DNA of 64,000 nt from Epiperipatus broadwayi. Taxonomy: Eukaryota > Onychophora > Udeonychophora > Euonychophora > Peripatidae. The translations under genes were made by a program, and so were the position numbers. The stretch's first letter is position 1, and each line of letters begins with the position of its first letter. This document shows, piece after piece, positions 50,513 to 61,645 of this stretch. Under the pieces are notes generated by a model. The model did no database searches and was not told the DNA's origin. It saw only the letters and a list, made by a program, of their open reading frames with translations. The stretch lies in assembly GCA_028023455.1 (NCBI GenBank), contig JAQFVV010000356.1, positions 313,893 to 377,892 of the forward strand, written 5' to 3'.

Positions 50513-53500
50513 AATATTTATTACAGAAAAAAAAAGACCTATAGTTTTTTACATTAAAAGTAATCCAATAAACAAACACTATCATGGGTCTATAAAATAA
50601 CATGTAGTAAAAATAATAATTTTAATGCTGTTAAAATTTTGCAATGTAAAAAAAATGAATGGTAGACAAGAAAAACAGTGTATAAGATGAGACAGCAAAT
50701 TAATAAAATATTGAATGCATAGTTGAATTATTTAATTACATTAAATGATATTGAAAGATAATATTTCTCAAGTGAAATAAATAATAATAGTTAAATATCA
50801 AGTAATCAGAGCATTACTAAATTAATGATCTCTTTAGCATTATCCAATACATATCAGCAAGAAGAAAATGGGAAAACTTTATCTTAATGTAACTAGAGGC
50901 TACATAAAATTATATTTTAAATATGGTGGAACCACAAACTAAGCTATACTTTGTTCTCAGGCTTCTCACATATAAAGTTATATAGTGTATAATAGTTCAA
51001 GTATAAATATTAAGTTTTTAAAAAATAATATCCACATACATCTTTCAGTAATGTAGCTATATTCTTATGTTTTGTATTCACATTCTACATTATTATGACT
51101 ATAGTATAGTAAGTTTGTAGTCTGTCATATATTTTATGCAAAACTTTATTAATTATTGAAAAAGGCAGTTTGAAATAATCACTTAATATATAAAACTGAT
51201 TTGTCACAAGAAATAAATAAAAACAAATTAACTTTTTATTCCAATATTATGCTACTAAAAAATGTATGAATGAAATATAATAAAGCAATTACGTCTTCAC
51301 ACACAATAAAGTTGTAATATATTTTGGATAATTATTTCATGTCTGATTTCTTTTATAAAAATCATGAGAAATACAAATATTAATATTATTTTTATTGCCA
51401 ACAAATGAAATACTGAAAATGTTTCAGCATATATATTAAGATAGGGAATAAAGCTGAGAACATATTTATTATTAACTCTGATTCATATACATATTTACAC
51501 GTATATTCAAACATATTATGACATATATGTATAGATAAACACATAAATAAATGAATTCATTAATTATTTTATAAAAGGAAAAAGTTTATTGTACATAATT
51601 TAAGTAAAAGTTAATAAAGTATGTTTAGAATATAACTTTATTTTTTATTTTATTTGATCTATTTATTTATTTTGTATTTAATAAATAGTTTTTATAAAAC
51701 CTGTATATATCTTTATTAATCTCAAATTTGGGTTACATGTAACGTGAATATCTTTTAAATTATTTTCACCATATATGCTCATTATTTTTTTACTATATTG
51801 CATTATACAAGAATACAGATTATAGCAATAATCAATTCTATGACAGTTTCCTTGACTCTTTGTGTAATCTATGAGTGACCTTGGGGTTAATATAAATTGA
51901 TTTGTGTACAGAATAGATTGCTAGTAAGGAATAGTTCAAAGGTGTCTATAAAAATATATAAATTCTGGAATTACCACATGTTGATAATAATAATTAAAAT
52001 TATAAATGGTTCAACTCTTCCACATATTAATTTTGTTTTGTATTTTACAGCCAGATACTTACCTATATGTAGTCTAAATATCCATCAACCCAATATTGTA
52101 TAACCATTATATCTTTACAATATAGAAGAATAGTTTATAAAGTTTATAAAGAAATTTTCCTTCATACAATTGAAGATGTAGCAATTAATATATTTATTAT
52201 ACAATAATCTAATTATTTGAAATTTGAATATTTATTTTATAAAGATGGAATAGTCTTTAACAGAATACTGGAGAACAAAGACCTATTTGATATCCTCTCA
52301 TAGATGGGCATTGAAAGAGAAGACATTATATATCAAATTTGCCAATATTTGTATGGTAAAGATTTTATCATTTTCCATCAATATTTTAATGATGAGCTAA
52401 GAATATTTAGATATCTATTAAGACTAATATTATATAATTATCTGAATTGGATATGTATCATTTATTTGAAAGAAAAGTTCTATATTAAAATCTTTAAAAA
52501 TTACAAATTTATCTCGCCAGATATAAATCCAGATTATAGAGAAAGGCAGACAAGATATACCACTAGATTCCATATTTAATAGTCTACTGCAGATAGAGAA
52601 ATTTTTTGGCCCATTTTGACAAATACTGACATATATTGGAAGAGTTCGACTTTGTTTATCAGCTAATTACCAGATGTTTGGTGATTTTTTTTTCATATAA
52701 ACTTTAGCTTCGAGCTAAGAATAATTAAATTATTATTTATAAGTCAATATTGAATAGTTATATAAGTTAACTATGGACTAACAATTTGAAAAAAAAATTA
52801 AGTACTAAATGTTTACTTAATTGAAAAACTTTTCATTCTCACCCAGAACATATGGCCCATATTATAGGATCAATGGACTATTATGCTATCCATAAAAGTA
52901 TATGTAATATGTATATTAAAATGATAACACTGTTTTAGTATAAGGTATAAATAAAAAAGAAGAGGGAATTATGTAAATATATCTTTGAATGTTTTAAATT
53001 TTATAATAAAATCATAATGTACAATTAAATTAAGAAATTATGACCATGCAAATGCGAACGTTTTTTTTTTAAACGCTTTAGTCAAAATGAAATCTTAAAG
53101 CGTAAAAGAAATAAACGTCTTTGTAAAGTCATTGTATCGGATTGGAATATTTTGAATAATTTTACATGAAAATAACCGCAAATTTTGTGATATAATTCTA
53201 TAATTAAAACCTTGCATAATGCTGTAGCGCATTTGAAATTATAATTTAGATAATTGTAACACATTATTATTTTTTTTATCTGCTTTTAAAAAACGTAAAA
53301 GCTGATCATTATAATTATAATTACGGGTCCAATTAGATTTAATTACAGCATCATGAATTATAAAGAAATATACCCGTAATACATTTCACTCATAAAAACA
53401 TATTATAAATGGAAATAAATGTTTCGTACTAAAATTGCAAAATGAAAATTATAATTGTTTACTTAAGATAAACTACGGTAATATTCAACTTTATTATTAT

Positions 53501-53582
53501 CCACACACACAAACAGATTTTTTTTTTAATTTTATTCATTAATGCATACACTCATATATATATAATTAAATGGTAAAACGGT
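50513..53582. other. A+T-rich non-coding DNA
   Basis: No gene recognised. The 91-codon plus frame at 52304-52579 is rich in Tyr, Ile, Phe and Leu and has no recognisable motif, so I treat it as chance. Confidence 0.45.
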
Positions 53583-53677
53583 CTTTTTTTTTCATGTGTC
53601 AAAGCATCGACCGGAAAGCGAACCCGCGCCAACTGCGTGTAAGGCAGCTGCTGACCACTCGACCACCAACGCTTAAC
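53583..53677 (-). mobile_element. tRNA-derived short element, copy 2
   Basis: Minus strand: GCGTTGGTGGTCGAGTGGTC (A box), anticodon arm ctgc-cttacac-gcag (loop with TAC), B box GCGGGTTCGCTTTCC, then gatgctttgacacatg and an A run. It is the best preserved tRNA-like copy, with several CpGs, in an otherwise A+T-rich region. The conserved 3' extension and poly(A)-like tail show a retroposed element, not a working tRNA gene. Confidence 0.8.
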
Positions 53678-54074
53678 AGGTAAATCAAAGGTCTCTCCAG
53701 AAGTCTTTTATAAAGAAATAATTAGAGGATTATTCACTTAGGTTGTCCATTATTGGATGTTGAGAATTTGAGGGGTTTTCCGCACTTACTAATCAGCATT
53801 GTTTAATTATCTGCAATTTTGCTACCTGAAAGAAATAATATCCTTAATCAAAGTGAAACCTAACTATTTTTGCAAGCTTTATCTAATCTAATATTTTTAA
53901 TCAAAGTCATAAGCAAATATTATATACAGCAAAGTTGGTAAATAGAACGAAACATGCATATATAGCTAATTCTCTATTTTGTCACAACATAATACTTTTT
54001 TCTGTAATAAGGATAAAATGCAGGTAAGTGACCAAATGGTTGTTGGCTTTTGTATACATGTAGACTGATTTACT
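53678..54074. other. A+T-rich spacer
   Basis: Nothing recognised. Confidence 0.5.
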
Positions 54075-54585
54075 AACTACTGCAGGGGTGGGAAAATAGA
54101 GGCCCGAGGGCCACATGTGGCCCGCTAAGAGTTTTTATGCGGCCCGCCAAGACAATCAGAAAAATCCTCCTTGAACTGAGATTTCCTTCCCGTGCACGAC
54201 CGAAGATTTGTCTCACATTTTCCACTAGGATGGTCATGTCAATACACATGCACAATGTAGATACGATGTGCAGTGCTTTTCCTGTTGATCTGATTAATTT
54301 TAATTTTGTCTTTGCATTAGCAAATATATACATTTCTAACTTTAGTGAAACCATGAACCCTCTGAAAAAATGTAAAATCGGTGATGAATGTCATGTGTTT
54401 AATGAAGAATGAACAAACAAATATTTCTTTGATAATACAGGGAATAAAACAGTGTGTTTATTCTGTTATGAAAAAAAGGTGCGGCCCTCCACTAACCTTT
54501 GCTTCCACAAAGTGGCCCCCAATGCGGCCCTTCATCAACCTTTGTGGCCCCTGAGCCAAAACAATTGCCCACCCCTGAACTACTG
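54075..54585 (+). mobile_element. Deleted hAT transposon with perfect 8-bp target duplication
   Basis: The target duplication aactactg lies at 54075-54082 and 54578-54585. The element (54083-54577, 495 bp) begins CAGGGGTGGG and ends with its exact inverse CCCACCCCTG. Subterminal GCGGCCC/GTGGCCC words are repeated inside both ends. This end type belongs to the animal hAT elements whose transposase resembles GTF2IRD2/EPM2AIP1-like host proteins, and the internal remnant (see 54352) fits. Most of the transposase is deleted, so it is non-autonomous. Confidence 0.93.
54352..54480 (+). pseudogene. N-terminal BED-like zinc-finger remnant of a hAT transposase
   Basis: The frame from ATG 54352 reads MNPLKKCKIGDECHVFNEE, then TGA where the family normally has tryptophan, then TNKYFFDNTGNKTVCLFCYE. 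The W-x-YFF-x-CLxC layout is the start of the BED-like finger found in this hAT group. After the CxxC pair the sequence jumps to the 3' subterminal repeats, so the second half of the finger and the RNase H-like catalytic core are lost. The stop and the deletion make it inactive. Confidence 0.75.
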
Positions 54586-54698
54586 TATACTCGGGGTGTT
54601 TTCAATAATACCAACTATTTTTAATAAATAACAATTAAAACAAAACCTTAAAACTCATCAAATTTATTTAAGTCTACTGACAAAATAAAAATAATAAT

Positions 54699-55107
54699 AA
54701 TATATCAAATTTATTAAGCGTAAACAGATAATATTGTAATAACATGAAAGCTAAAACCTTCAACAGATATGCCTTAAACATGCTTACATGCCAGCCAATA
54801 AGATGGAATAATGACATCACATGTATCTCTCAATTCTCAAACCCAAGTCAGAACTGTAAGAAAAAGATGGGACCCATCTTAATCTATGCCTCAATTTATA
54901 TATAAATAAGCCAGACTCAAGCATTTTGAACTAAGAGTGTGAAGCTTAAATACCTTCAGATTTAATTCACTAAATATTATATATAAATAAACAACGCGAA
55001 ATCTTTTGATTTACTACGAAGCAATTTTTAAATCTAATGAAATGATATTAACAAATGTAAATACAGTATATCAAATTTATTAAGCGTAAACAGATAATAT
55101 TGTAATA
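54699..55107. repeat. Family S satellite-like repeat, second dimeric copy
   Basis: The word atatcaaatttattaagcgt plus following bases occurs near 54703 and near 55069 (366 bp apart). The middle contains gatttactacgaagcaa, matching gatttactacgcagtag of 46742-47190. The 54740-54850 part matches one arm of the foldback at 26588-26824. Confidence 0.75.
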
Positions 55108-55153
55108 ATAATATGAATTCACATTATTTTTTAAAAATAATAACAATTTAACA

Positions 55154-55955
55154 TGGGGAATAAATTATTCTCACACACTGCAAATATATAATATAGTCTG
55201 TTTAATTTCAGTTTCCATTAAGTTGTATTTCACTTACACAATAACATAAATTAGCAGATGTGTTAATATCAATTTTAATCAGTGTTTTTTTAGGCTGTCC
55301 AATATTACTTTTTGTTCACTTTAAATCTATACATATGGCTCTGATTTAGCCAAAGTTTTGTTTATCTGCTTTTCAAGAAACTTTATTATTGATAAACAGA
55401 GCAAAACTCTCCATACAGTATTGCCACCTGTGCTAAACAGAGTAATCAATGGATGCCAGAAGGCTTGTACATAAAATCCCTATCTAATACCTACTCATCC
55501 AATATCCCCAGACTAGTTTCTGGCTTGTGGCCTTCGTCAGTGAGGAGCTTTGGATCTGAGAGCACTGCATCTAGATCTTAGGATCTAATGCAGCCCTCTA
55601 GCAACCACCTTTTATCTCTACTTAACTAAAAAACTATGAGAATGAAATTGAAAACACAAAAAATATTTTCAATCTAAGCTCAATAGCTTATATAGTCATA
55701 TGGGTGTGATGCTTAATGGTTTAAACTTTATTATCTCTCAACTTATAGTCTTTACAATTATCATCAGACCATTTTTAATAAATATGCTAATTAACATGTT
55801 ATTATCATTTATTGTTTATTTATTATGTTGTATGCTAGTATTCTAGAATATATGTTTAGTGGAGGTAATACTAATAATTTATACGCTGCCTGCATACAAT
55901 TACAAATTTTCAAAAAACTTTATTTACCATAATAACTTATATGTACACACAGACA
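55154..55955 (-). repeat. 3' LTR of the gypsy-like element, interrupted
   Basis: Two blocks, 55154-55389 and 55723-55955, together match the LTR at 59969-60426. The intervening 333 bp is the foldback insertion. Confidence 0.85.
55378..55734. mobile_element. Foldback family F copy inserted in the LTR, 12-bp target duplication
   Basis: The duplicated target aaactttattat lies at 55378-55389 and 55723-55734; the sister LTR has the site once, near 60198. The insert begins tgataaacagagcaaaactc and ends gtgtgatgcttaatggttt, so its 3' end matches the tail of the copies at 23665 and 62137. It keeps mostly one arm of the foldback plus unrelated-looking sequence after about 55580. On the minus strand ctgacgaaggc ... 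gccagaaac again looks like the catalytic half of a hammerhead. Confidence 0.88.
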
Positions 55956-55972
55956 GTTCTCACTTCTTTTTG
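55956..55972 (-). other. Polypurine tract of the gypsy-like element
   Basis: Read on the minus strand, the purine-rich aaaaagaagtgagaac abuts the start of the 3' LTR, the usual position of the plus-strand primer. Confidence 0.6.
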
Positions 55973-56159
55973 CTAAAGAAAATAATTCTTAAAGATCAGG
56001 CCTTTTGTGATTTCTTCACATCAAGAAAGAGGCATAGATCTCTCCCCATCAGGGATCAGCAATTGTATCCATTTGATTTGATGGCCTTGATGATAAAGCA
56101 TTCTCCCCCAGTTCTGCAATATTATCACCTGCTGGATTATTTACTTCAACAGACATTTT

Positions 56160-57300
56160 GTTTTGCTGAGGAGGTATTTTGACACTTTTCACTTTCACTA
56201 GACTTGGATTTACTATTGTCTAATGTAAGTTTGCTGTTAATTCCACTCAATTATTATTCTCACACAAATGTACATGATTTACATACCTCTTACATACAAA
56301 CCATTTTTCAATTTGATTACTCTAATGACTTCAGATATAGCCTCAATGATGACAACCAGAATCCATTTTTTTAGCAGATCTGTGGCCCATACTGCATCAC
56401 TCATTTTAAATTTCTTCTGTGTTTATTTTAAAGTTTTCCTCACCAATATTATTTTTTCTAGTTACATTTTTTGCTGATAATAGATTTGGCAAATGTGTGC
56501 AATACTTTCACTGCAATAATAATTCTGCCTACATTTTGAAGTAGATACACTTGGAATGAAATGTAGGTAAAACATAGCTTTTACCAACACTTCCTTAATA
56601 TCTCTAGTTAACATTTTTTAATGTAACTTTTGAATATTGCATAGCTTTTCAGCAATCCCAATTGATTCTGGGTAATTGGATGGAGTTAAAATATGGTGTA
56701 TGCCTGTGTCAGATAAATATCTTTTAAACTCTACAGAGATTAATCCAGTTTTATTATCTGACATGAGAAATTCTGGATAAACTTAGAGGGATTCAATTGT
56801 GCACTTGATACTAGTGTTTTTATAAGCTTATACATAGGGCCAGTGTGAACTATGTTGATCTTTTCACAATGATTTTTTGACTCTCCCCATGTTTTAAATG
56901 TTTGTTTTCTAGATAAGACTGGCATTCAATACAGTTTTTTTACAGTCTGTTCAACCTTTTTATTTAAATCCATCCACCAAACAAGCAAACTTATGACAAA
57001 TGGATGTCCATTATGTAACAATTGAAGCATCTGCTTGTGACTCTCAGTTGGTATGCACATGCAGTCAGTCATCAGATGGTGTTCATTGCACATAGATAAA
57101 GTCTGATAGATGTTCCATATACATTTGGTAACTTAATCTGGAAAGCTTTTTGGCTATTTCAATTGAATCCATTTTTTAAATTTTTTCTATTGTGGTCCTT
57201 ATTAGTCCACTCAGCAATGTTAGCGCTATTTAAATTTTATAATATCTATAAATTTCACCTGTAAACTTCCATTGCACTTCATCAGAAACTGGTAAATGTT
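56160..57300 (-). pseudogene. Integrase region of the gypsy-like element
   Basis: Minus-strand frames carry an integrase core trace: a MSDN block near 56750-56765 (second catalytic aspartate) and a PES-x-G-x-AEK block near 56650-56680 (matching the P-x-S-N-G-x-x-E box), followed by a basic C-terminal stretch. The zinc-binding HHCC part upstream is not readable. At least six stops or frameshifts lie across the region. Confidence 0.72.
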
Positions 57301-58570
57301 ATAAAGCATCCATGTATCCAATCTCTTTACCAGGCTTATAGATTAAACAATAGTTATATGCAGACAATATATTTATGTTTTTGATTAATCTCTGTCTGAA
57401 ATAATCGGAAGTTTTTTTATTTTGACCAAACTTTGCAAATAATGGGCAATGATCTATATACTGTGGATATTTTTGCTCATCTATAAACTGATGGAATTTA
57501 TTAAATGCAAAGATGATAGGCAGTGGTTCTTTATCAATCTGGTCATAATTTTTTTAGAAAATATTAAGGTTCTCAAGGCATATGCTATTGAATGTTTGCA
57601 TTTATAGCAGTGGTAGAAAATGATAGTTCCTATTCTTTATTCCAAAGCTTTGGTTGTTAAAATCACTTCCAGGTTGCTACAGTAATATAGCAAAAATTGA
57701 TTAAACATAAAAAAATATTTTTCTTTTTGAAAAGCTGCATTATATTTCTCAGTCCATCACCAGAAGTGGCCTTTATACAATAGTTTACAAAAAAGTGTTA
57801 ATGTGTGATTTTCCTTTAAGAAAACTTTCATAAAATTTAGCAGTCCTAGGAAGCTTGTAAGCCCTTAATATTTCTAGGTTTTGCCACATCTTTTACAGTT
57901 CTAATCTTTTCTGGGTTTGAATATTTTACTTGTTTAGTTATAATATGACCCAGAATCTTGATTAATGAATTAGCTCATACACACTTCATAGTATTTAGCT
58001 TAGTACCAACTTTATCTAGTTTTGAGCAACCTTCCAAAATGTGTATTTTCAGTTCATGCTCAGTCTGGGAAATTATAAGTATGTCACCCAGATATGAAAT
58101 AACTCTTCCCATGTCTTGTATCAAAGCATCCATCTAAACTTGGAACATGTTTGAAGCAAATGTAATGCCATATGATATCTTATTACATTTAAAAAGTCTG
58201 GTGTGAGTGTTAATAGTTAGTAACTCTACTGTTCTCTCTGTGATAGTTTCTGATGGAAAGCAGACCTTAAATCAATCTTCAAAAAGAGTGACACTTTCTG
58301 TAGTGATGCTAGAACTTTGTGCACAGTTGGAACAGAATACACTCCTTTATTACTATATTTATTGTGTGATGTAGTAATCTCCACAAATATTAATAGTCCC
58401 ATCAGGCTTCACAATCATAATCACTGTTTTAGCCTATGACAAATCTACTGATGACAATATGCTTTTTGAGGCCATATCCATTTATGGTCTTCTCAACTTT
58501 TGGTTTTAGTGCATAGGAAACCTTACATGGTTTACATATCTTTAGCAACTCTATGTCCACTGGTCATATC
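57301..58570 (-). pseudogene. Reverse transcriptase and RNase H of the gypsy-like element
   Basis: Minus-strand blocks in order: KPDGTINICGDY near 58375-58415 (RT block before the palm), SLFLKIDLRSAFHQ near 58250-58300 (catalytic block A), ISYLGDIL near 58078-58105 (YxDD box with the first D replaced by G), then the RNase H blocks DQIDKEPLPIIFA near 57505-57545 and YIDHCPLFAKF near 57435-57465. The loss of the first catalytic Asp and several frameshifts show it is dead. Confidence 0.8.
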
Positions 58571-59968
58571 TAACTTCACCTTCCAGTAGTATTTTCTTGA
58601 TTAATTTTAGAAATATCCCTAATGGTCAAAACTTCTTTCTGTCTAATAAAGGGCTTGTGTTTTTCTTCATTGTAAACAAAGGTACCATGTTAAAACTAGC
58701 ATTGCATTTTACTGGTACCATCACTTTACTGCATATTTTATCTTGTTTCTGTTTACATCTGTGACTAGTATATCTGTATTTTCCAACTTCTTTATGTTCT
58801 TATTTTTGCCACTAATTATATTCCATTTTTTTAGTAATAAGATAGATAGGCTTGTGATGCTGTCAACTTTCACACATATTTTCTATTTGCAAATGATCAC
58901 ATCTAGTATAATGTGACCATTATCTATGTTCTTTCTGACAACTTTTCTCCTCACTTTTTCTTCCCTTGATTTACAGTCAAAGTGTGGTCGTGCTTTTAAA
59001 GTATTACCTTTTTGATGGTAGACATAAGGTAAATGTTCTCTAATATTATATTAAGGCATTTTTCTGTTTTAAATCTACAAAATTTTTAATGTGATCTTTC
59101 ACACCACAATAATAACAAATCAGGTTATTCATGCAAGTTGAGTTATTCTGCACACTCTTTAAATTTTAAGTTCTGATGCATTATCAAATATAGTCTCTTG
59201 CACAATATACTTTGCAATTACAGATTCATGCATCAGATTTGATTTACTTAGTACATTTTTTTTTAAATTTTGTTTGACATTCCCCTATAACAATTGATCC
59301 AACAACATGTCTTCTAGCTTAGCAGCAAATTTACATTGTTTAGCTAGTGTTCACATTGCTAAAATATAATCATGATACTGCTCATGAGGTAACTGTTTCT
59401 GCATTCTATCAGTCACCTATTTAGACACTGCTAGTTGAAAATAAACAGAATTTGAATTAAACCTTTATATGGAATATCTTTGGAGTTCTTAAAATTACAT
59501 AGTTGTTTAGATATCTGTAGAATGTCACTGCCAGCAAAAAATAAGAGTAGACACTTTGATTTTGTCATCCTCAACTTATTTAAGAATATGTAATGCTTGA
59601 TGTAGTTGACGTATTTATCCTATGTTGTTGCATTATTTTTATTGAATTCATGAATATTGTGACTTGGCAATGGTATCATCAATGTCTACCATTTCACTTG
59701 GTTACACAACAGTTAAACATTAATTATTGGCTTGCACCAGTCTATCACGTTTTCACAAACATGTTCCATTGGTAATTGCATCACTCTGCTGTGTAGTCAG
59801 TGATATTTTCAATAACAACAGCTGAGCAATTGTCTTTTTATTAAAATAACAGCTAAGATAGAACTTTAACATTCAGCATGTTTATTTACATGTGCTGACA
59901 ATATGAAAATAATAATATAATAGTGGAATTCAATTTAGTTTTAGAAAGTGATTTATAATTATTTGATA
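58571..59968 (-). pseudogene. Gag and protease region of the gypsy-like element
   Basis: A zinc knuckle remnant reads CYYCGVKDHIKN near 59087-59135, with the last cysteine replaced. Upstream toward 59900 are short Gln/Leu/Lys-rich frames compatible with gag but without a firm motif. The protease active-site triplet could not be located. Immediately inside the 5' LTR I do not see a clean primer site. Confidence 0.5.
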
Positions 59969-60426
59969 TGTGAGATAAATTATTCTCACACACTGCCAAT
60001 ATATAATACTGTCCATTTGCCTTAATTCTCCATTAACTTATATTTTACATACACAATAAGATAAATTAGCAAATGACAGCATAACATCAATTTTAATTAA
60101 TCCTTTATTTAGGATGACCAATTTCACTTTTCTATACATTTTAAATTTACACATATGGCTCTGACTTCCCCCCCTGTTTTATTTTACTGTGAAAAACTTC
60201 ATTATCTCTCAACTCACAGTCCTTACAACTGTCATCAGTCCATTTTTTAAAAGATATGCTAATTAGCATAAATTATCCTCATTTACTATCCATTTATTAT
60301 GTTATATGTTTATTTTCTAGAGTGCACAATTTAGCAGAGATAATACTAATAACAATGTACTGCATGTACACAATTACAAATTTTCAATAAACTTTATGTA
60401 CAATAACATATATGTGTGCACAGACA
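59969..60426 (-). repeat. 5' LTR of the gypsy-like element
   Basis: 458 bp, uninterrupted, beginning TGTGAGATAAATTATTCTCA and ending CACAGACA on the plus strand. Matches the split copy at 55154-55955. Confidence 0.83.
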
Positions 60427-61115
60427 ATCCACTAACTTAGTTACTTATATCTATGCTATTTTGGCATATGTCACGGATATGTTGTTTATGTCTAAATGTA
60501 TGCTTTATAATTGCATATATTCAAATGTAGAAAATAAGCTGATAGGCTTATTATTAGTTAAGTATTTTTAGATAATGGAAGCATCTTACAAAAATTGAAC
60601 TGTAATTTGAAGAATAGTGTGTGACAAAAAATATATTTAATTAATTTAAATATATTAGTTAATATAAGAAAAAAATAACCATGAAATAATTGATTAATAG
60701 AAAGTAAAAACACCTGAGTAATATTAAAGTAGTATATTACATGTGTGAACAATGTTGTGAAGCAAGTGATTTATAAAGATTACTCATAAAAAGTGAAAGA
60801 ATAAACTAAGTAAATTTCAAACAACTATTACTATTGTGAATATCTATATCTAAAGATTGAAAACAGAACAATAAAATAAAATGAAATGACCAACAGTAAA
60901 AAAGACATCATTAATGAAACTTGTCTTTGAATAGAAGTTAATAATTGAAAAGTTCAATTTTATGAGTTTAGTCACCTAACCAATTATCATAGGATTTAAA
61001 ATGAATTAAATAATATAAGTATTATGCCAACAACACTTTAATAATTAGTAAAATTTCTCAAATTGAACAGATTTCAGTACAATAATTATTCATAATAATG
61101 CTAACATTACTTACT
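60427..61115. other. A+T-rich non-coding DNA
   Basis: Nothing recognised. Confidence 0.5.
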
Positions 61116-61198
61116 TATAGATAGACAACTTCCATATTTCTCCATTCTTTTTTATTTCATAAATAATTTCATATAAATAAAGATACAATAAAAGACAA

Positions 61199-61255
61199 AT
61201 AACTCCCAATATGCATTTTGTGCTGAACCAGCACTCATCGGTTGGGCTAAGTCAT
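61199..61255 (-). ncRNA. Hammerhead ribozyme of family A, core mutated
   Basis: Same fold as 10375-10431. The outer stem I AUGACU/AGUUAU is still paired although its sequence differs from locus A1, and CCAA/UUGG, the six-pair stem II with GUU loop and the AUGCAU stem III are kept. Two core changes, U4 to C (CCGAUGA) and G12 to A, should abolish cleavage. Confidence 0.78.
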
Positions 61256-61624
61256 CATCTCTCATATATATCTTTATTACATGAAGATTATTTATGTAGA
61301 GCAAATTGTCTCATTTTTATTTTCAAGCATCGATTTACTCAACTCCCAACTTTTACGTTATCACCTTTTTGATAAACGCGTAATGATTATTAATAATCAT
61401 TTATTAAACTAGAGATTTTTTCTAGCACTGATATAAACTTTAATCCAAGTTAAAGATTAATATATCTGATTTTCAGCACACACACACATGGCTATTTACG
61501 TTTCTCCTTCTCCCATGCGTAATATCTTTTTTATAGATAGACAACTTCCATATTTCTCCATTCTTTTTTATTTCATAAATAATTTCATATAAATAAAGAT
61601 ACAATAAAAGACAAATAACCCTCA

Positions 61625-61645
61625 AGATGCATTTCGTGCTGAACC
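61625..61645 (-). ncRNA. Hammerhead 3' half of family A at the truncated end
   Basis: Minus strand GGTTCAGCAC, then GAAATGCATC: the second strand of stem II, GAAA, stem III and C17 are intact, but the catalytic CUGAUGA strand is cut off. Confidence 0.75.

Larger units (their letters stand above)
55154..60426 (-). mobile_element. Gypsy-like (Ty3-type) LTR retrotransposon, decayed, with split 3' LTR
   Basis: Minus-strand element: 5' LTR at 59969-60426, gag remnant, protease/RT/RNase H, integrase, polypurine tract and 3' LTR at 55154-55955. The two LTRs align along their length (shared words attattctcacacactgc, acatatggctctga and caattacaaattttca). The 3' LTR is interrupted by a family F foldback. 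Stops and frameshifts fill every domain. No target duplication is evident. The order RT-RNase H-integrase is that of Ty3/gypsy elements. Confidence 0.88.
61116..61645 (-). mobile_element. Hammerhead repeat family A (retrozyme-like), locus A2, partial tandem dimer
   Basis: The ~115-bp stretch starting tatagatagacaacttcc occurs at 61116 and again at 61532 (416 bp apart), almost identical. Read on the minus strand, the element begins inside a hammerhead (truncated at GGTTCAGCAC near 61645), runs one full monomer including atcagatatattaatcttt (61452-61470), then a complete but mutated hammerhead (61199-61255) and the shared end block. This is the same layout as locus A1. No protein is encoded. 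Confidence 0.78.

Noticed and set aside
52304-52579. 91-codon plus frame
   Set aside because: Composition is what A+T-rich DNA gives by chance and no motif is recognised.
53583-53677. Functional tRNA gene
   Set aside because: A conserved 3' extension, an A-rich tail and imperfect acceptor pairing, shared by three dispersed copies, indicate a retroposed element.
54137-54412. 91-codon plus and 93-codon minus frames within the hAT element
   Set aside because: Only the last ~20 residues of the plus frame resemble transposase; the rest spans subterminal repeats.
60210-60250. CUGAUGA followed by a CAGU/ACUG stem in the gypsy-like LTR (minus strand)
   Set aside because: GAAA is absent after the stem and the sister LTR does not keep the stem; treated as chance.
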